This document shows, piece by piece, positions 1 to 7,657 of a stretch of 64,000 nucleotides of DNA. Under the pieces are notes generated by a model that searched no databases, had not been told where the DNA came from, and saw only the letters and a list, made by a program, of their open reading frames with translations. Location of the stretch: NCBI RefSeq assembly GCF_009711265.1, contig NZ_WMII01000013.1, forward strand, positions 78,997 through 142,996, given 5' to 3'. Position numbers and translations under genes: made by a program. Position 1 is the stretch's first letter; every line of letters starts with the position of its first letter. The stretch is from Paracoccus shanxieyensis. Its GTDB lineage: Bacteria; Pseudomonadota; Alphaproteobacteria; Rhodobacterales; Rhodobacteraceae.

Positions 1-426
1 GTGTCGCCCGAGCGGAACCTTGTGTCCGTCCCGGTGCGCGAGGTGCGCCTGCCCGGCGCCGAGGGCGATCTTAGCGCGATGCCCGGCCATGCGCCGGCCA
101 TCGTCAACCTGCGCCCCGGTCTGGTGACCGTGGTGGCAGCCGACGGGACCGAGACGCAATTCGCGGTGACCGGCGGTTTCGCCGAGATCAACAACGAATC
201 CGTCACGCTGCTGGCCGAACGCGGCCATCCGCGCGCCGAGATGACGCAGGGTGTCTATGACGAGATGCTGGCCCATGCCCAGCGTCGCGTCGAGGTGGCG
301 AAGGAAAAGTCCGAGACCAGCGCGGGCGAGGAAATCGTCGCGGCGGCGGTCAAGCTGCTGGCGGATATGGAGGCCCTTGGCACCCATATCGGGCTGGACC
401 CGAACCGGTCGAATTTCCCGCACTAA
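1..426 (+). CDS. atpC: ATP synthase F1 epsilon subunit (5' end outside window)
   Basis: This is the small central-stalk subunit of the F1 ATPase, which couples rotation to the membrane ring and can inhibit ATP hydrolysis. The visible part starts inside the first beta strand: the motif VSPER normally follows about 8-10 residues, so the first GTG is an internal valine codon and not the start. The beta-sandwich signature PGAEGDLSAMPGHAP and the ITGGF-like motif VTGGFAEI are intact, followed by a C-terminal helical part ending NFPH. It is expected to be the last gene of an atpHAGDC operon lying to the left, and a terminator hairpin follows it. Confidence 0.95.
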   Translation: MSPERNLVSVPVREVRLPGAEGDLSAMPGHAPAIVNLRPGLVTVVAADGTETQFAVTGGFAEINNESVTLLAERGHPRAEMTQGVYDEMLAHAQRRVEVAKEKSETSAGEEIVAAAVKLLADMEALGTHIGLDPNRSNFPH

Positions 427-455
427 GTCGGGCGACCCTGTCGAAAAGCACAGCA

Positions 456-484
456 AGCCCCGGACATTCCGGGGCTTTCATCAT
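456..484 (+). terminator. Rho-independent terminator after atpC
   Basis: Perfect 8-bp stem AGCCCCGG / CCGGGGCT with a 5-nt loop ACATT, followed by TTCATCATTT. The position just after the atpC stop fits the end of the atp operon. It may only attenuate, because the next gene on the same strand starts about 50 nt further on. Confidence 0.75.
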
Positions 485-525
485 TTCGCCCTGCCGGGCA
501 ATCATGTTTCAGGAGGAGTTCGGCT

Positions 526-873
526 TTGCGGCGTTTTGATCATTTTGCGGTGGGTGTCAGCAATGGTGCCGTCGATCTGTTTTCCGCGTTTGAAGAAGGC
601 GGGCAGATGTGGGTGGGCAACGGCCCCCGGCTGGAAACCGTCAAGGTCAGTTTCCCCGAACCCTTTGCCGAGCCGCCGGTGGTGCATCTGTCGCTTGGCA
701 TGTGGGATATCGGCGTGAACGCCAATCAGCGCGCCGATCTGAAGGCTGCCGACATCACCGCCGAAGGCTTCAGGATCGAGTTCCGCACATGGGGCGATAC
801 GCGCGTGGCGCGCGTCCGGGCCAATTGGCTGGCCATCGGCCCGGTGCGGCATGTGGATGATTTCGACGCCTGA
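526..873 (+). CDS. H-type lectin domain protein
   Basis: A 115-residue protein whose body (GPRLETVKVSFPEPF, PPVVHLSLGMWDI, FRIEFRTWGDTRVARVRANWLAIG) has the pattern of the H-type lectin fold: a six-stranded beta sandwich first known from snail agglutinin, with a terminal aromatic W-x-A-I-G strand. The start is TTG, chosen because AGGAGG lies 9 nt upstream and no ATG fits. No signal peptide or membrane segment is visible, so it is probably cytoplasmic. It lies between atpC and a convergent hydrolase. The sugar ligand and role are unknown in bacteria; the fold call comes from motif recall only. Confidence 0.75.
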   Translation: MRRFDHFAVGVSNGAVDLFSAFEEGGQMWVGNGPRLETVKVSFPEPFAEPPVVHLSLGMWDIGVNANQRADLKAADITAEGFRIEFRTWGDTRVARVRANWLAIGPVRHVDDFDA

Positions 874-1644
874 TCAGCTGGCGCGTTCCAGATTAAGCCG
901 GATCAGGTCCGCCACCTGTCTGGGGTGGGTGATGGGCAGCATATGCGCCGCATCCGGCACCGTGGCACGGCCGACATCCTGCATCCGTTGGGCCAGCGCA
1001 TCGGCAATCGCGGCGATGACCGGCGGCGACTGCGCGCCCATGACCAGAAGGACTGGCGCATCTATCGCCTCAAGCCCGCCCTCGCGCAGCAGATTGGCGC
1101 GGTCGTGCAGCAGCGTGTCGTTCGTATCGGCCACCAGCGCGATCTGCCGGGTCAGCCGGGCGCGGCTGCTTGGCGTTTGCGCCTCCCAGCTGACACCGCC
1201 CCATGTGTCCAGAAAGCGCCGCGCCGCATCCTCGGGCTGGCCTGCGCGGGCCAGATCGCGCACGCGGTCCATTTCGGCATCCGCGTCGGCATCGCGGGCG
1301 GCGGCGAACAGCACCGGCTCGATCAGGGTCAGGCTGCGGACGGCCTCGGGGGCGGCGACGGCGATGCGCAGGGCCACGGTCGCGCCGATGCTGTGGCCGA
1401 TCAGATCCAGCGGGCGCTGGATCAGCGCGGCGGTCTGCCGGGTGACGGCGGTGTGGAAATCCGGCGCGCCGGTCCAGTCGGGGCTTTGGCCATGGCCCGG
1501 CATGTCGGGCGCGGTAATCTGCACCAGATCGGCCAGCTGCGCGGCAATGGGGCGCCAATAGCTGCCATTGCCCATCATGCAATGCAGCGCCAGCGCCGGG
1601 CGGTCGGCATGGCCCGGCCATTCACGAAGATGCGGCTGGGTCAC
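874..1644 (-). CDS. Alpha/beta-fold hydrolase
   Basis: A 256-residue serine hydrolase. The oxyanion-side motif LHCMMGNGSYW, the nucleophile elbow GHSIG, an acid-region strand PVLLVMGAQSPP and a late histidine in PDAAHMLPITHP give the canonical order of the alpha/beta-hydrolase fold. The start is GTG, overlapping the stop of the upstream gene as GTGA, so the two are translationally coupled. The partner is a DsbA-fold isomerase-like protein, which hints at aromatic or glutathione-linked catabolism, but the substrate cannot be read from sequence. It is convergent with the lectin-like gene, with no room for a terminator. Confidence 0.8.
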   Translation of the reverse strand: MTQPHLREWPGHADRPALALHCMMGNGSYWRPIAAQLADLVQITAPDMPGHGQSPDWTGAPDFHTAVTRQTAALIQRPLDLIGHSIGATVALRIAVAAPEAVRSLTLIEPVLFAAARDADADAEMDRVRDLARAGQPEDAARRFLDTWGGVSWEAQTPSSRARLTRQIALVADTNDTLLHDRANLLREGGLEAIDAPVLLVMGAQSPPVIAAIADALAQRMQDVGRATVPDAAHMLPITHPRQVADLIRLNLERAS

Positions 1645-2240
1645 AGGCTGGCCAGATGCCGGTCCAGAAACTCCAGCCGGTCCTGACCCCAGAACCGCTG
1701 CCCGCTGTCGCGCACGATATAGAAGGGGGCGCCAAAGACGCCCGCCTCGACCGCCTCTTCCAGATTGCGCTCATAGACCTGCGCGCCGATGAACAGGCCG
1801 GAATTGGCCAGTTCGGGATCGAAGCCCGCAGCCGACAGCTTGTCGCGGATCACGCCGTCATCTGCGATGTCGGTTTCCTCGGCCCAGACGCCGCGCAGAA
1901 AGCTTTGCACCAGCCCGGCCAGATCGCCGCCGCCCGCCTTGGCCGCCGCGATGATGGCATAGGACGAAGGCGCCATGTTCACCGGCCAGAAGGCCGGTTT
2001 CAGGTTCATGGGCATCCCCAGATGCTGCGACCAGCGTGCCAGTTCCTGCCCGCGATATTCCATCCGCGAGGGGTGGCGGTTTGCCGGACGCACCCCGCCG
2101 GTGCGGTCGAACAGTTGCAGAAGGTCCAGCGGCTTATAGGTGATCTGCGCGCCATGCTTGCTGGCAATCTGCTCAAGCCGGTCGCCTGCAAGATAGCTGT
2201 AGGGGCTTTGTGTGCCGAAGTAATAGTCGATATGCGCCAT
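1641..2240 (-). CDS. 2-hydroxychromene-2-carboxylate isomerase-like (DsbA-fold, kappa-GST type)
   Basis: A 199-residue thioredoxin-fold protein with an inserted helical domain. The N terminus HIDYYFGTQSPYSYLAGDR carries serine where DsbA has CxxC, as in glutathione-dependent 2-hydroxychromene-2-carboxylate isomerases. The strand before the cis-proline appears as VFGAPFYIV, and the C-terminal FWGQDRLEFLDRHL is typical of the family. In naphthalene degraders this enzyme isomerises a ring-cleavage product. Most genomic copies have no proven substrate, and nothing nearby indicates naphthalene catabolism. First gene of a two-gene unit, divergent from prs. Confidence 0.82.
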   Translation of the reverse strand: MAHIDYYFGTQSPYSYLAGDRLEQIASKHGAQITYKPLDLLQLFDRTGGVRPANRHPSRMEYRGQELARWSQHLGMPMNLKPAFWPVNMAPSSYAIIAAAKAGGGDLAGLVQSFLRGVWAEETDIADDGVIRDKLSAAGFDPELANSGLFIGAQVYERNLEEAVEAGVFGAPFYIVRDSGQRFWGQDRLEFLDRHLASL

Positions 2241-2324
2241 GAGGTGCCTCCGGGGTTTGCGGGCAAGCTAGCTTGCTGCTAAGGCGGGCGCAATCGCACG
2301 AATCCACCCGAACGGAGCCATGCC

Positions 2325-3344
2325 ATGCCGGCCATGACCGAACCCAAGCTGATCGCGGGCAATGCCAACCGGCCTTTGGCCAACGCGATCGCCCGTCGCA
2401 TGTCGATGCATCGCGGCATGAATGTCGCCCCGATCGAAGCCCGCGTCGAGCGCTTCAACGATCAGGAAATCTTTGTCGAAGTCTATGAGAACGTCCGCGG
2501 CGAGGACATGTTCATCATTCAGTCGACCTCGAACCCGGCGAATGACAACCTGATGGAATTGCTGATCATGACGGATGCGCTGAAGCGTTCGTCGGCAAGC
2601 CGCATCACCGCCGTCATCCCCTATTTCGGCTATGCCCGTCAGGACCGCCGCGCCAAGGCCCGCACGCCGATCAGCGCCAAGCTGGTCGCCAACCTGTTGA
2701 CCGAGGCGGGCGTGGACCGCGTGTTGACGCTGGACCTGCACGCCGCGCAGATTCAGGGGTTCTTCGACATCCCTGTGGACAACCTGTATGCCGCCCCGGT
2801 CTTTGCGCTGGATATCCAGCACAACTTCCGTGACCAGATGTCGAACCTGATGGTCATCTCGCCCGACGTGGGCGGCGTGGCCCGCGCCCGCGAACTGGCG
2901 CAGCGCATCGGCGCGCCGCTGGCCATCGTGGACAAACGCCGCGAAAAGCCCGGCGAGATCGCCGAAATGACCGTCATCGGCGACGTGACCGGCAAGACCT
3001 GCATCATCGTCGACGACATCTGCGACACCGCAGGCACGCTGTGCAAGGCGGCCGAGGTGCTGATCGAACATGGCGCGGTCGAGGTGCATGCCTATATCAC
3101 CCATGGCGTCCTGTCCGGCCCTGCGGTCGAACGCGTCAGCAAGTCGGTGATGAAATCGCTGGTCATCACCGATTCCATCGAACCCACGGACAAGGTGCGC
3201 GGCGCGGGCAATATCCGCATCGTGCCGATGGCGCCGATGTTTGCGCAGGCGATCCTGAATATCTGGAACGGCACCTCGGTCAGTTCGCTGTTTGAAACCG
3301 GCACGCTGGGTCCGATCTATGAAGGGCTTTACAGCCCCGCGTGA
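2325..3344 (+). CDS. prs: Ribose-phosphate pyrophosphokinase (PRPP synthetase)
   Basis: Makes PRPP from ribose-5-phosphate and ATP for nucleotide, histidine and tryptophan synthesis. The 339 residues contain the class I signatures: the ATP-site [11 protein letters not shown] around 99-109, the [11 protein letters not shown] segment at 137-147, the flexible catalytic loop DKRREKPGE around 203-211 and the PRPP-binding loop [10 protein letters not shown] around 229-238. ATG at 2325 has CGGAG 8 nt upstream; an in-frame ATG nine bases later (MTEPKL) is an alternative. Length is slightly above the usual 310-320 because of the N terminus. A strong terminator follows. Confidence 0.97.
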   Translation: MPAMTEPKLIAGNANRPLANAIARRMSMHRGMNVAPIEARVERFNDQEIFVEVYENVRGEDMFIIQSTSNPANDNLMELLIMTDALKRSSASRITAVIPYFGYARQDRRAKARTPISAKLVANLLTEAGVDRVLTLDLHAAQIQGFFDIPVDNLYAAPVFALDIQHNFRDQMSNLMVISPDVGGVARARELAQRIGAPLAIVDKRREKPGEIAEMTVIGDVTGKTCIIVDDICDTAGTLCKAAEVLIEHGAVEVHAYITHGVLSGPAVERVSKSVMKSLVITDSIEPTDKVRGAGNIRIVPMAPMFAQAILNIWNGTSVSSLFETGTLGPIYEGLYSPA

Positions 3345-3367
3345 CCTGCCGCGCGCAGATCCTGCCA

Positions 3368-3396
3368 AAGGCCCCTTGCCGCAAGGGGCCTTTTTT
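3368..3396 (+). terminator. Rho-independent terminator after prs
   Basis: Stem GGCCCCTTG / CAAGGGGCC with loop CCG followed by six T. Preceded by AA on the left arm, so it could also act weakly for the convergent GST gene. Confidence 0.9.
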
Positions 3397-3404
3397 CGTG
3401 GCGT

Positions 3405-4046
3405 TCATTCCGGCGCGCCGTTGATTGCCCATTGCGCCGCAAAGGCGCGCTGATAGGCCGGGCGCGCCTCTCCGCGGGCGACATAGGCGGCCAGAGCGGG
3501 ATATTCCTGCAGCAGGCCCGATGATCTCAGCCGTTGCAGCACCGAGATCATCATCAGATCGCCCGCGCTGAACGCGCCCTCCAGCCAGGGCCGGCCGTCC
3601 AGCCGCGCCGACAGTGCCGACAGGCGCGCGCGGATGCGGTCGTTCAGCATGGGCAGGCGCTGTGCGTGCCATGCCGTGTCGCTTTCCATCAGGATGGCCG
3701 CCTCCCGCTCGATGATCGGCGGCTCGACCGTGTTCAGCGCGGCAAAGACCCATGTGGCGACCCGCGCCGGATGCGTGCCGGGGGGCAGCAGCCCCGGGCG
3801 CGTCTGGGCAAGATGCAGCACGATGGCCCCGGTCTCGAACAGCACCAGATCGCCATCCTGATAGGTCGGGATCTGGCCGAACGGGTGCAGGGCCAGATGC
3901 GCGGGCTGCTTCATCTGGTCGAACGACACTAGCCGCACATCATATGGCTGGCCGATTTCCTCCAGCGCCCAGCGGATGCGGGTATCGCGCGCCAGACCCC
4001 GCCCACCATCGGGCGAGCGTTGAAAGGCGGTGATGGTCGGATTCAT
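3405..4046 (-). CDS. Glutathione S-transferase family protein
   Basis: A 213-residue two-domain GST. The N-terminal thioredoxin-like half shows ITAFQRSPDGG, then the cis-proline and gamma-Glu binding motifs HPFGQIPTYQDGDLVLFETGAI. The C-terminal half is all-helical, with the N-capping box region around WLEGAFSAGDLMMISVLQR. The ATG at 4046 (MNPTIT) is preferred because the 30 upstream codons lack GST character. Convergent with prs and lying 19 nt downstream of a CoA-binding-protein gene on the same strand, so probably cotranscribed. Substrate unknown. Confidence 0.88.
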   Translation of the reverse strand: MNPTITAFQRSPDGGRGLARDTRIRWALEEIGQPYDVRLVSFDQMKQPAHLALHPFGQIPTYQDGDLVLFETGAIVLHLAQTRPGLLPPGTHPARVATWVFAALNTVEPPIIEREAAILMESDTAWHAQRLPMLNDRIRARLSALSARLDGRPWLEGAFSAGDLMMISVLQRLRSSGLLQEYPALAAYVARGEARPAYQRAFAAQWAINGAPE

Positions 4047-4065
4047 GGCCACTGTGCCTGTGTGG

Positions 4066-4518
4066 TTACAGGAACCTTGGGAACTCGATCTTGGGGCAGC
4101 GGTCCTGAATGACCGTGACGCCGCGCGATTGCGCAAGGGCCGCGGCCTGAGGATGGCTGATGCCCAGTTGCATCCAGATCGTCGCCAGATGCGGCAATGC
4201 CTGCAGCGCCTGATCGACGATGGCGGGGACAGCCTCGGCGCGGCGGAAGATGTCGACCATATCCACCTTGGCCTCCTTGGGGATCAGGGCCAGATCGGCA
4301 TAGACCGTCTCATCCAGAATCGTATCGCCGGCGTGGCCCGGATTGACCGGAATCACGCGAATTCCCTGCGATTTCAGATAGCGCGCCACGCCCCATGCCG
4401 GGCGCAGCTCATTCGGGGACAGGCCCACCATGGCCACGCAGCGCGTCGTTTGCACGATCCGCGCAATGTCCTGATCCACCGGCGATGAGCCGATATCGCG
4501 CAAAACAGCAAATGTCAT
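4066..4518 (-). CDS. CoA-binding (YccU-type) Rossmann protein
   Basis: A 150-residue stand-alone CoA_binding domain like that of succinyl-CoA synthetase alpha. It has the Rossmann motif AMVGLSPNELRPAWGVARYLKSQG, then IPVNPGHAGDTILDETVYADL, VDMVDIFRRAEAVPAIV and the terminal strand IWMQLGISHPQAAALAQSRGVTVI. No catalytic ligase part is present. Members bind CoA or nucleotides, and their physiological role is not settled. The next gene downstream on the same strand is the GST. Confidence 0.88.
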   Translation of the reverse strand: MTFAVLRDIGSSPVDQDIARIVQTTRCVAMVGLSPNELRPAWGVARYLKSQGIRVIPVNPGHAGDTILDETVYADLALIPKEAKVDMVDIFRRAEAVPAIVDQALQALPHLATIWMQLGISHPQAAALAQSRGVTVIQDRCPKIEFPRFL

Positions 4519-4555
4519 GTGATCCTCCCCAAGATCTCAATCTAAAGTGGCATGG

Positions 4556-4589
4556 AAAAAGCGCCCGGTCCAGAGGTCTGGCCGGGCGC
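4556..4589 (-). terminator. Rho-independent terminator of the YHS gene
   Basis: Long hairpin with arms GCGCCCGGtCCAGA / TCTGGCCGGGCGC and loop GG, followed on the minus strand by a five-T run. It lies downstream of the YHS-protein gene and immediately upstream of the CoA-binding-protein gene, so that gene needs its own promoter in the ~40 nt left. Confidence 0.8.
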
Positions 4590-4616
4590 AAGTCGCGGAA
4601 CGAGGGACAGTGATCT

Positions 4617-4659
4617 GAACATGGCGTTCCGTGCACATGTTCAGGAAATAAATGTGCAC
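4617..4659. repeat. Two interlocked inverted repeats in a gene-free gap
   Basis: GAACATG (4617-4623) pairs with CATGTTC (4636-4642), and GTGCACAT (4631-4638) pairs with ATGTGCAC (4652-4659). The two dyads overlap, so only one can fold or be bound at a time. They lie between the YHS gene and its terminator, so in the YHS transcript they would be in the 3' UTR. Function unknown. Confidence 0.6.
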
Positions 4660-4702
4660 AGTGGCCTAAAAGTTCCACCCGTCTCGCAAAAACGTGAAAA
4701 TT

Positions 4703-5116
4703 TCAGGGGTGCAGCTTGGCCCAGACGGCTTTGGCCCGCATCAGGACCCCCTGCGGATCGGCCAAAAGCCGCTCACGCGCCTGTTCCGAGCGCAGCAGAT
4801 AGGTGCGCTGACCGATGACGGCGAAGAAACGCGGGTTGCCCGGCTCGGACCGGCCTTCGGACAGCGCCACGACACACAGACCGCCCAGACCGGGGGCATA
4901 GGCCTTGGGATTGGCCTCGAACTGGTTGCGGTTCTGTTCGGTGGCAAAATGCCATGCCTCGCCGCGCCACATGGTCACAAGATCGGTGCGCCCCGGCACC
5001 GCCGCGCCGTCCTGCGTGTATGAGACCGGATCCATGCCATCCAGCGCCCAGTCCTGCGCCATGGCGGCACAGGCGGTCAGCATCAGGGTCGTGCATAGGA
5101 TGGCGCTGCGAATCAT
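4703..5116 (-). CDS. Secreted YHS-domain protein
   Basis: A 137-residue protein beginning MIRSAILCTTLMLTACAAMAQ, a signal peptide probably cleaved after AMA; the TAC triplet also resembles a lipobox. The mature part DWALDGMDPVSYTQDGAAVPG...WHFATEQNRNQFEANPKAYAPGLGG is a YHS-like domain, and the C-terminal half is typical of Rhodobacterales YHS proteins. These domains are thought to bind metal. The start 16 codons inside the longest reading is chosen because it begins the signal peptide directly. A terminator lies downstream. Confidence 0.82.
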   Translation of the reverse strand: MIRSAILCTTLMLTACAAMAQDWALDGMDPVSYTQDGAAVPGRTDLVTMWRGEAWHFATEQNRNQFEANPKAYAPGLGGLCVVALSEGRSEPGNPRFFAVIGQRTYLLRSEQARERLLADPQGVLMRAKAVWAKLHP

Positions 5117-5199
5117 GTCTGCGGGTTCTGCGGTTCTGGCGTGTGGATGCTTACGATCTGGCAAACCGACCGCAGATTCTCAACAGGCGCTGGCGCAGG

Positions 5200-6021
5200 C
5201 TATCCGGCTTGTGATCCATCCGCACCGACCTGTGAGGCCGCATACAGCGCAACTGCCGCCGCGTTCGACACGTTCAGCGACCCGAAATCCGCGGCAAAGG
5301 GAATGCGCAGGATCTGGTCGCAGGTCTCGCGCGTGCGTTCGCGCAGGCCGGGGCCTTCGGCACCCAGCACAAGGCAGATGGCGCGGCCGGGCAGGGCGGC
5401 CAGCGCGTCGGGCAAGGACGCATCGCCCGTGCCGTCCAGCCCCAGCACGATATAGCCCATCTCTTTCAGCTCGATCAGCGCATCCGCCAGATTGCCCACG
5501 CGCAGATAGGGCTGACGTTCCAGCGCGCCCGAGGCCGTCTTGGCCAGCGCCCCGGTTTCGGGTGCGCTGTGGCGCGAGGGCGCGATGACGGCGCGCGCGC
5601 CGAACACCTCGGCCGAGCGCAGGATGGCGCCGACATTATGCGGATCGGTCACGCGGTCCAGCGCCACCAGCAAGGGCTTGCCCGGCCCGGACAGCGCCAG
5701 ATCGGCCAGCTTGCCCCATGTCAGCGCCTTGACCTCCAGCGCGGCGCCCTGATGCACGCTTTCCGGCGGCAGGGGCACGGCGCGGTCGAAGGTGCGGGCG
5801 TCGGTGATTTCAGGCGCGATGCCCTCGGGCAGCGGCCCCAGACGGTCCAGCGCGTTCTGCGTCACGACAAGGCGCAGCTTTTCGCGCGCGGGGTTCGCCA
5901 AGGCGTCCCGGACGGCGTGCAGGCCGAACAGCCACACGGTTTCCGCCGCCGCCGCCCTGCGGGCGCGTTCCTTGTCGATGACCCATGTGGGCTTCTTGGA
6001 TTTCTGCGGTTTCTCGGTCAT
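5200..6021 (-). CDS. rlmB: 23S rRNA (guanosine-2251-2'-O)-methyltransferase RlmB, TrmH/SPOUT family
   Basis: A 273-residue SPOUT methyltransferase that methylates the ribose of a 23S rRNA P-loop guanosine, with SAM as donor. It has an N-terminal substrate-binding domain (VWLFGLHAVRDALANP, HQGAALEV), then motif 1 DRVTDPHNVGAILRSAEVFGA, motif 2 LVLGAEGPGLRERTRETCD and motif 3 IPFAADFGSLNVSNAAAVALY, which make the knot. The ATG at 6021 (MTEKPQKSKK) is chosen because the longer reading runs back over the tRNA on the other strand. The basic N terminus suits RNA binding. Divergent from the tRNA-Tyr-like gene. Confidence 0.94.
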   Translation of the reverse strand: MTEKPQKSKKPTWVIDKERARRAAAAETVWLFGLHAVRDALANPAREKLRLVVTQNALDRLGPLPEGIAPEITDARTFDRAVPLPPESVHQGAALEVKALTWGKLADLALSGPGKPLLVALDRVTDPHNVGAILRSAEVFGARAVIAPSRHSAPETGALAKTASGALERQPYLRVGNLADALIELKEMGYIVLGLDGTGDASLPDALAALPGRAICLVLGAEGPGLRERTRETCDQILRIPFAADFGSLNVSNAAAVALYAASQVGADGSQAG

Positions 6022-6184
6022 TGGCCCATCCCCGGTTTCCTGATGGGTTGCACAGAAAATGCGGCTGAATGCAACCATGGACCATCTTTGCGCGATCCGG
6101 TGACCGAGTTGCGAATTTTCCCGCGATCCCGCTTGACGCCCCCCGCCGCTATGGGTAATGACCCCCCACGCCGAGGCGTTCGGC

Positions 6185-6268
6185 GGGCGACGTGCTGCAA
6201 GGTGCGGCAGCGGACTGTAACTCCGCCGGGGAGACCCATGCCTGGTTCGATTCCAGGGTCGCCCACCA
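6185..6268 (+). tRNA. tRNA-Tyr (anticodon GTA)
   Basis: Cloverleaf of 84 nt. The acceptor arms GGGCGAC / GTCGCCC are perfectly paired, with discriminator A and an encoded CCA. The anticodon stem GCGGA / TCCGC carries loop CTGTAAC (GTA). A 14-nt variable arm has a GGG/CCC pairing, as expected for class II bacterial tRNA-Tyr. The T arm is CCTGG-TTCGATT-CCAGG. Less usual points are G instead of T at position 8, a short D loop and C at position 38. Lies next to rlmB on the opposite strand. Confidence 0.78.
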
Positions 6269-6793
6269 TTTAACCTTTTCAAGTGGTTGGCTGGTGGTAG
6301 CGCTGCGCTGATGCGCGTTTTCCCGAAAGCATGTACTGACTTATCACCACATCGGTCAGATGATGTGCGGCATACGGCTTGCTCAGTCTGAAGGCCGGTC
6401 TCGTGCGAGGCTGACAGCCGGTATCGTCCTTGGCTTCAACGCGACGGAATGCGCCGCGCCGGGCACATCGGCGTGAAGCTGGAATGCGTGGGGCATGTGG
6501 CAGGGCTGCGATCAGAACCGCGCTCACCGATCTCAACGGCTTTCATAAAACTGCGCAGGCACCGGGCATCGGCCGGGAAATCACCCATGGCCTTCGACTG
6601 GGGGGCAGCCTAACATGCGCCGCCGCGCCGGGACCTGTCCAAGCGGCTGCAGGCCAGACGCAATCTGGTGACGCGGCTGCGGGGCGGCGTGACGACCTAT
6701 CGGCTGGAGGACCAGCTTTTCCGGGGGCAGGACTGCCTGCCCTGTTCTGCCCGCATGCTGCGCGGCGACCGACTGACTGCCTGAGGTAATCTG
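6269..6793. other. Gap of about 520 bases with no recognised gene
   Basis: Several short readings cross this gap on both strands, but none has a convincing start, ribosome-binding site or known family. The last one on the plus strand reads in frame to a stop at 6782-6784 and contains DQLFRGQDCLPC and SARMLRGDRLTA, but it has no upstream ATG and only a possible internal GTG. It might be a decayed small gene. The promoter of the sulfurtransferase gene should lie at the right end. Confidence 0.5.
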
Positions 6794-7657
6794 ATGACCC
6801 TTTCCCTTCCCGGCCCGCTTGTTTCCAGCGAATGGCTGGCGCGGCACCTGAACGATGTCGTGGTGCTGGACGCCACCTTCACCATGCCGGGCGCCGATCC
6901 CGACGCGGCGGCGATCTATGCCGCAGGCCATATTCCCGGCGCGCGTTTCTTTGATATCGAGACGATCGCCGACACGGCATCGCCGTTGCCGCATATGGTG
7001 CCCTCGGCACAGGAATTCGCGCAGATCGCCGGTCGGCTGGGCGTAGCGGATGGTGCGCCGGTGGTCGTCTATGACCGCGCGGGCCTGATGTCGGCGGGGC
7101 GGGCATGGTGGATGCTGCGCATGTTCGGGCATGAAAATGTGGCGGTGCTGGATGGCGGGCTGAAGGCATGGACGGACGAAGGGCGCCCGGTCACGACCGA
7201 CTTGCCCGCGCTGGCTGCCGAACGCTTCACCCCGGCGCCGCGCCGGGATCTGGTCACGGACCGCGCGGCTGTGCTGGCCAATGTGACGGATCAGACCGCG
7301 CAGGTCATCGACGCCCGCAGTGCGGAACGGTTCGAGGGCCGCGTGCCCGAACCTCGCGCCGGTCTGCGTTCGGGTCATATCCCGCACAGCCGCAATCTGC
7401 CCTTCAACCTGCTGTCGGATCCCGCGACAGGCAAGGTGCTGCCGCCCGAGGCACTGCGCGACGTGTTCCTGCAGGCGGGCGTCGATCTGGACCGGCCGAT
7501 CATCACCTCATGCGGGTCGGGGGTGACGGCTTCGGCGCTGGCCTTCGCGCTGGCGCTGCTGGGGCGCACGGATGTGGCGGTCTATGACGGATCGTGGTCC
7601 GAATGGGGGCAGGGGACCCAGACGCCCGTCGCCACCGGCCCGGCGGAGGACGCATGA
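6794..7657 (+). CDS. sseA: 3-mercaptopyruvate sulfurtransferase (tandem rhodanese)
   Basis: A 287-residue protein with two rhodanese domains. The N-terminal inactive domain carries HIPGARFFDIETIAD and VVVYDRAGLMSAGRAWWMLRMFGH. The C-terminal catalytic domain has VIDARSAERFEGR, SGHIPHSRNLPF and the active loop CGSGVTA with Cys240. The CGSGVT loop is the mercaptopyruvate-type loop; thiosulfate rhodaneses have a basic CRxGxx loop. It transfers sulfane sulfur from 3-mercaptopyruvate, releasing pyruvate. No signal peptide. Its stop overlaps the next gene's ATG (ATGA), implying coupled translation with an FAD-linked 2-hydroxyacid dehydrogenase. Confidence 0.92.
   Translation: MTLSLPGPLVSSEWLARHLNDVVVLDATFTMPGADPDAAAIYAAGHIPGARFFDIETIADTASPLPHMVPSAQEFAQIAGRLGVADGAPVVVYDRAGLMSAGRAWWMLRMFGHENVAVLDGGLKAWTDEGRPVTTDLPALAAERFTPAPRRDLVTDRAAVLANVTDQTAQVIDARSAERFEGRVPEPRAGLRSGHIPHSRNLPFNLLSDPATGKVLPPEALRDVFLQAGVDLDRPIITSCGSGVTASALAFALALLGRTDVAVYDGSWSEWGQGTQTPVATGPAEDA

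Noticed and set aside
4627..4642. Alphaproteobacterial LexA (SOS) box GTTC-Nx-GTTC
   Set aside because: Spacing is 9 bp where the box needs 7, and no damage-repair gene is adjacent.
6185..6268. Acceptor piece of a two-part tmRNA
   Set aside because: A complete anticodon arm with GTA and a proper class II layout are present, and no tag-coding piece lies nearby.
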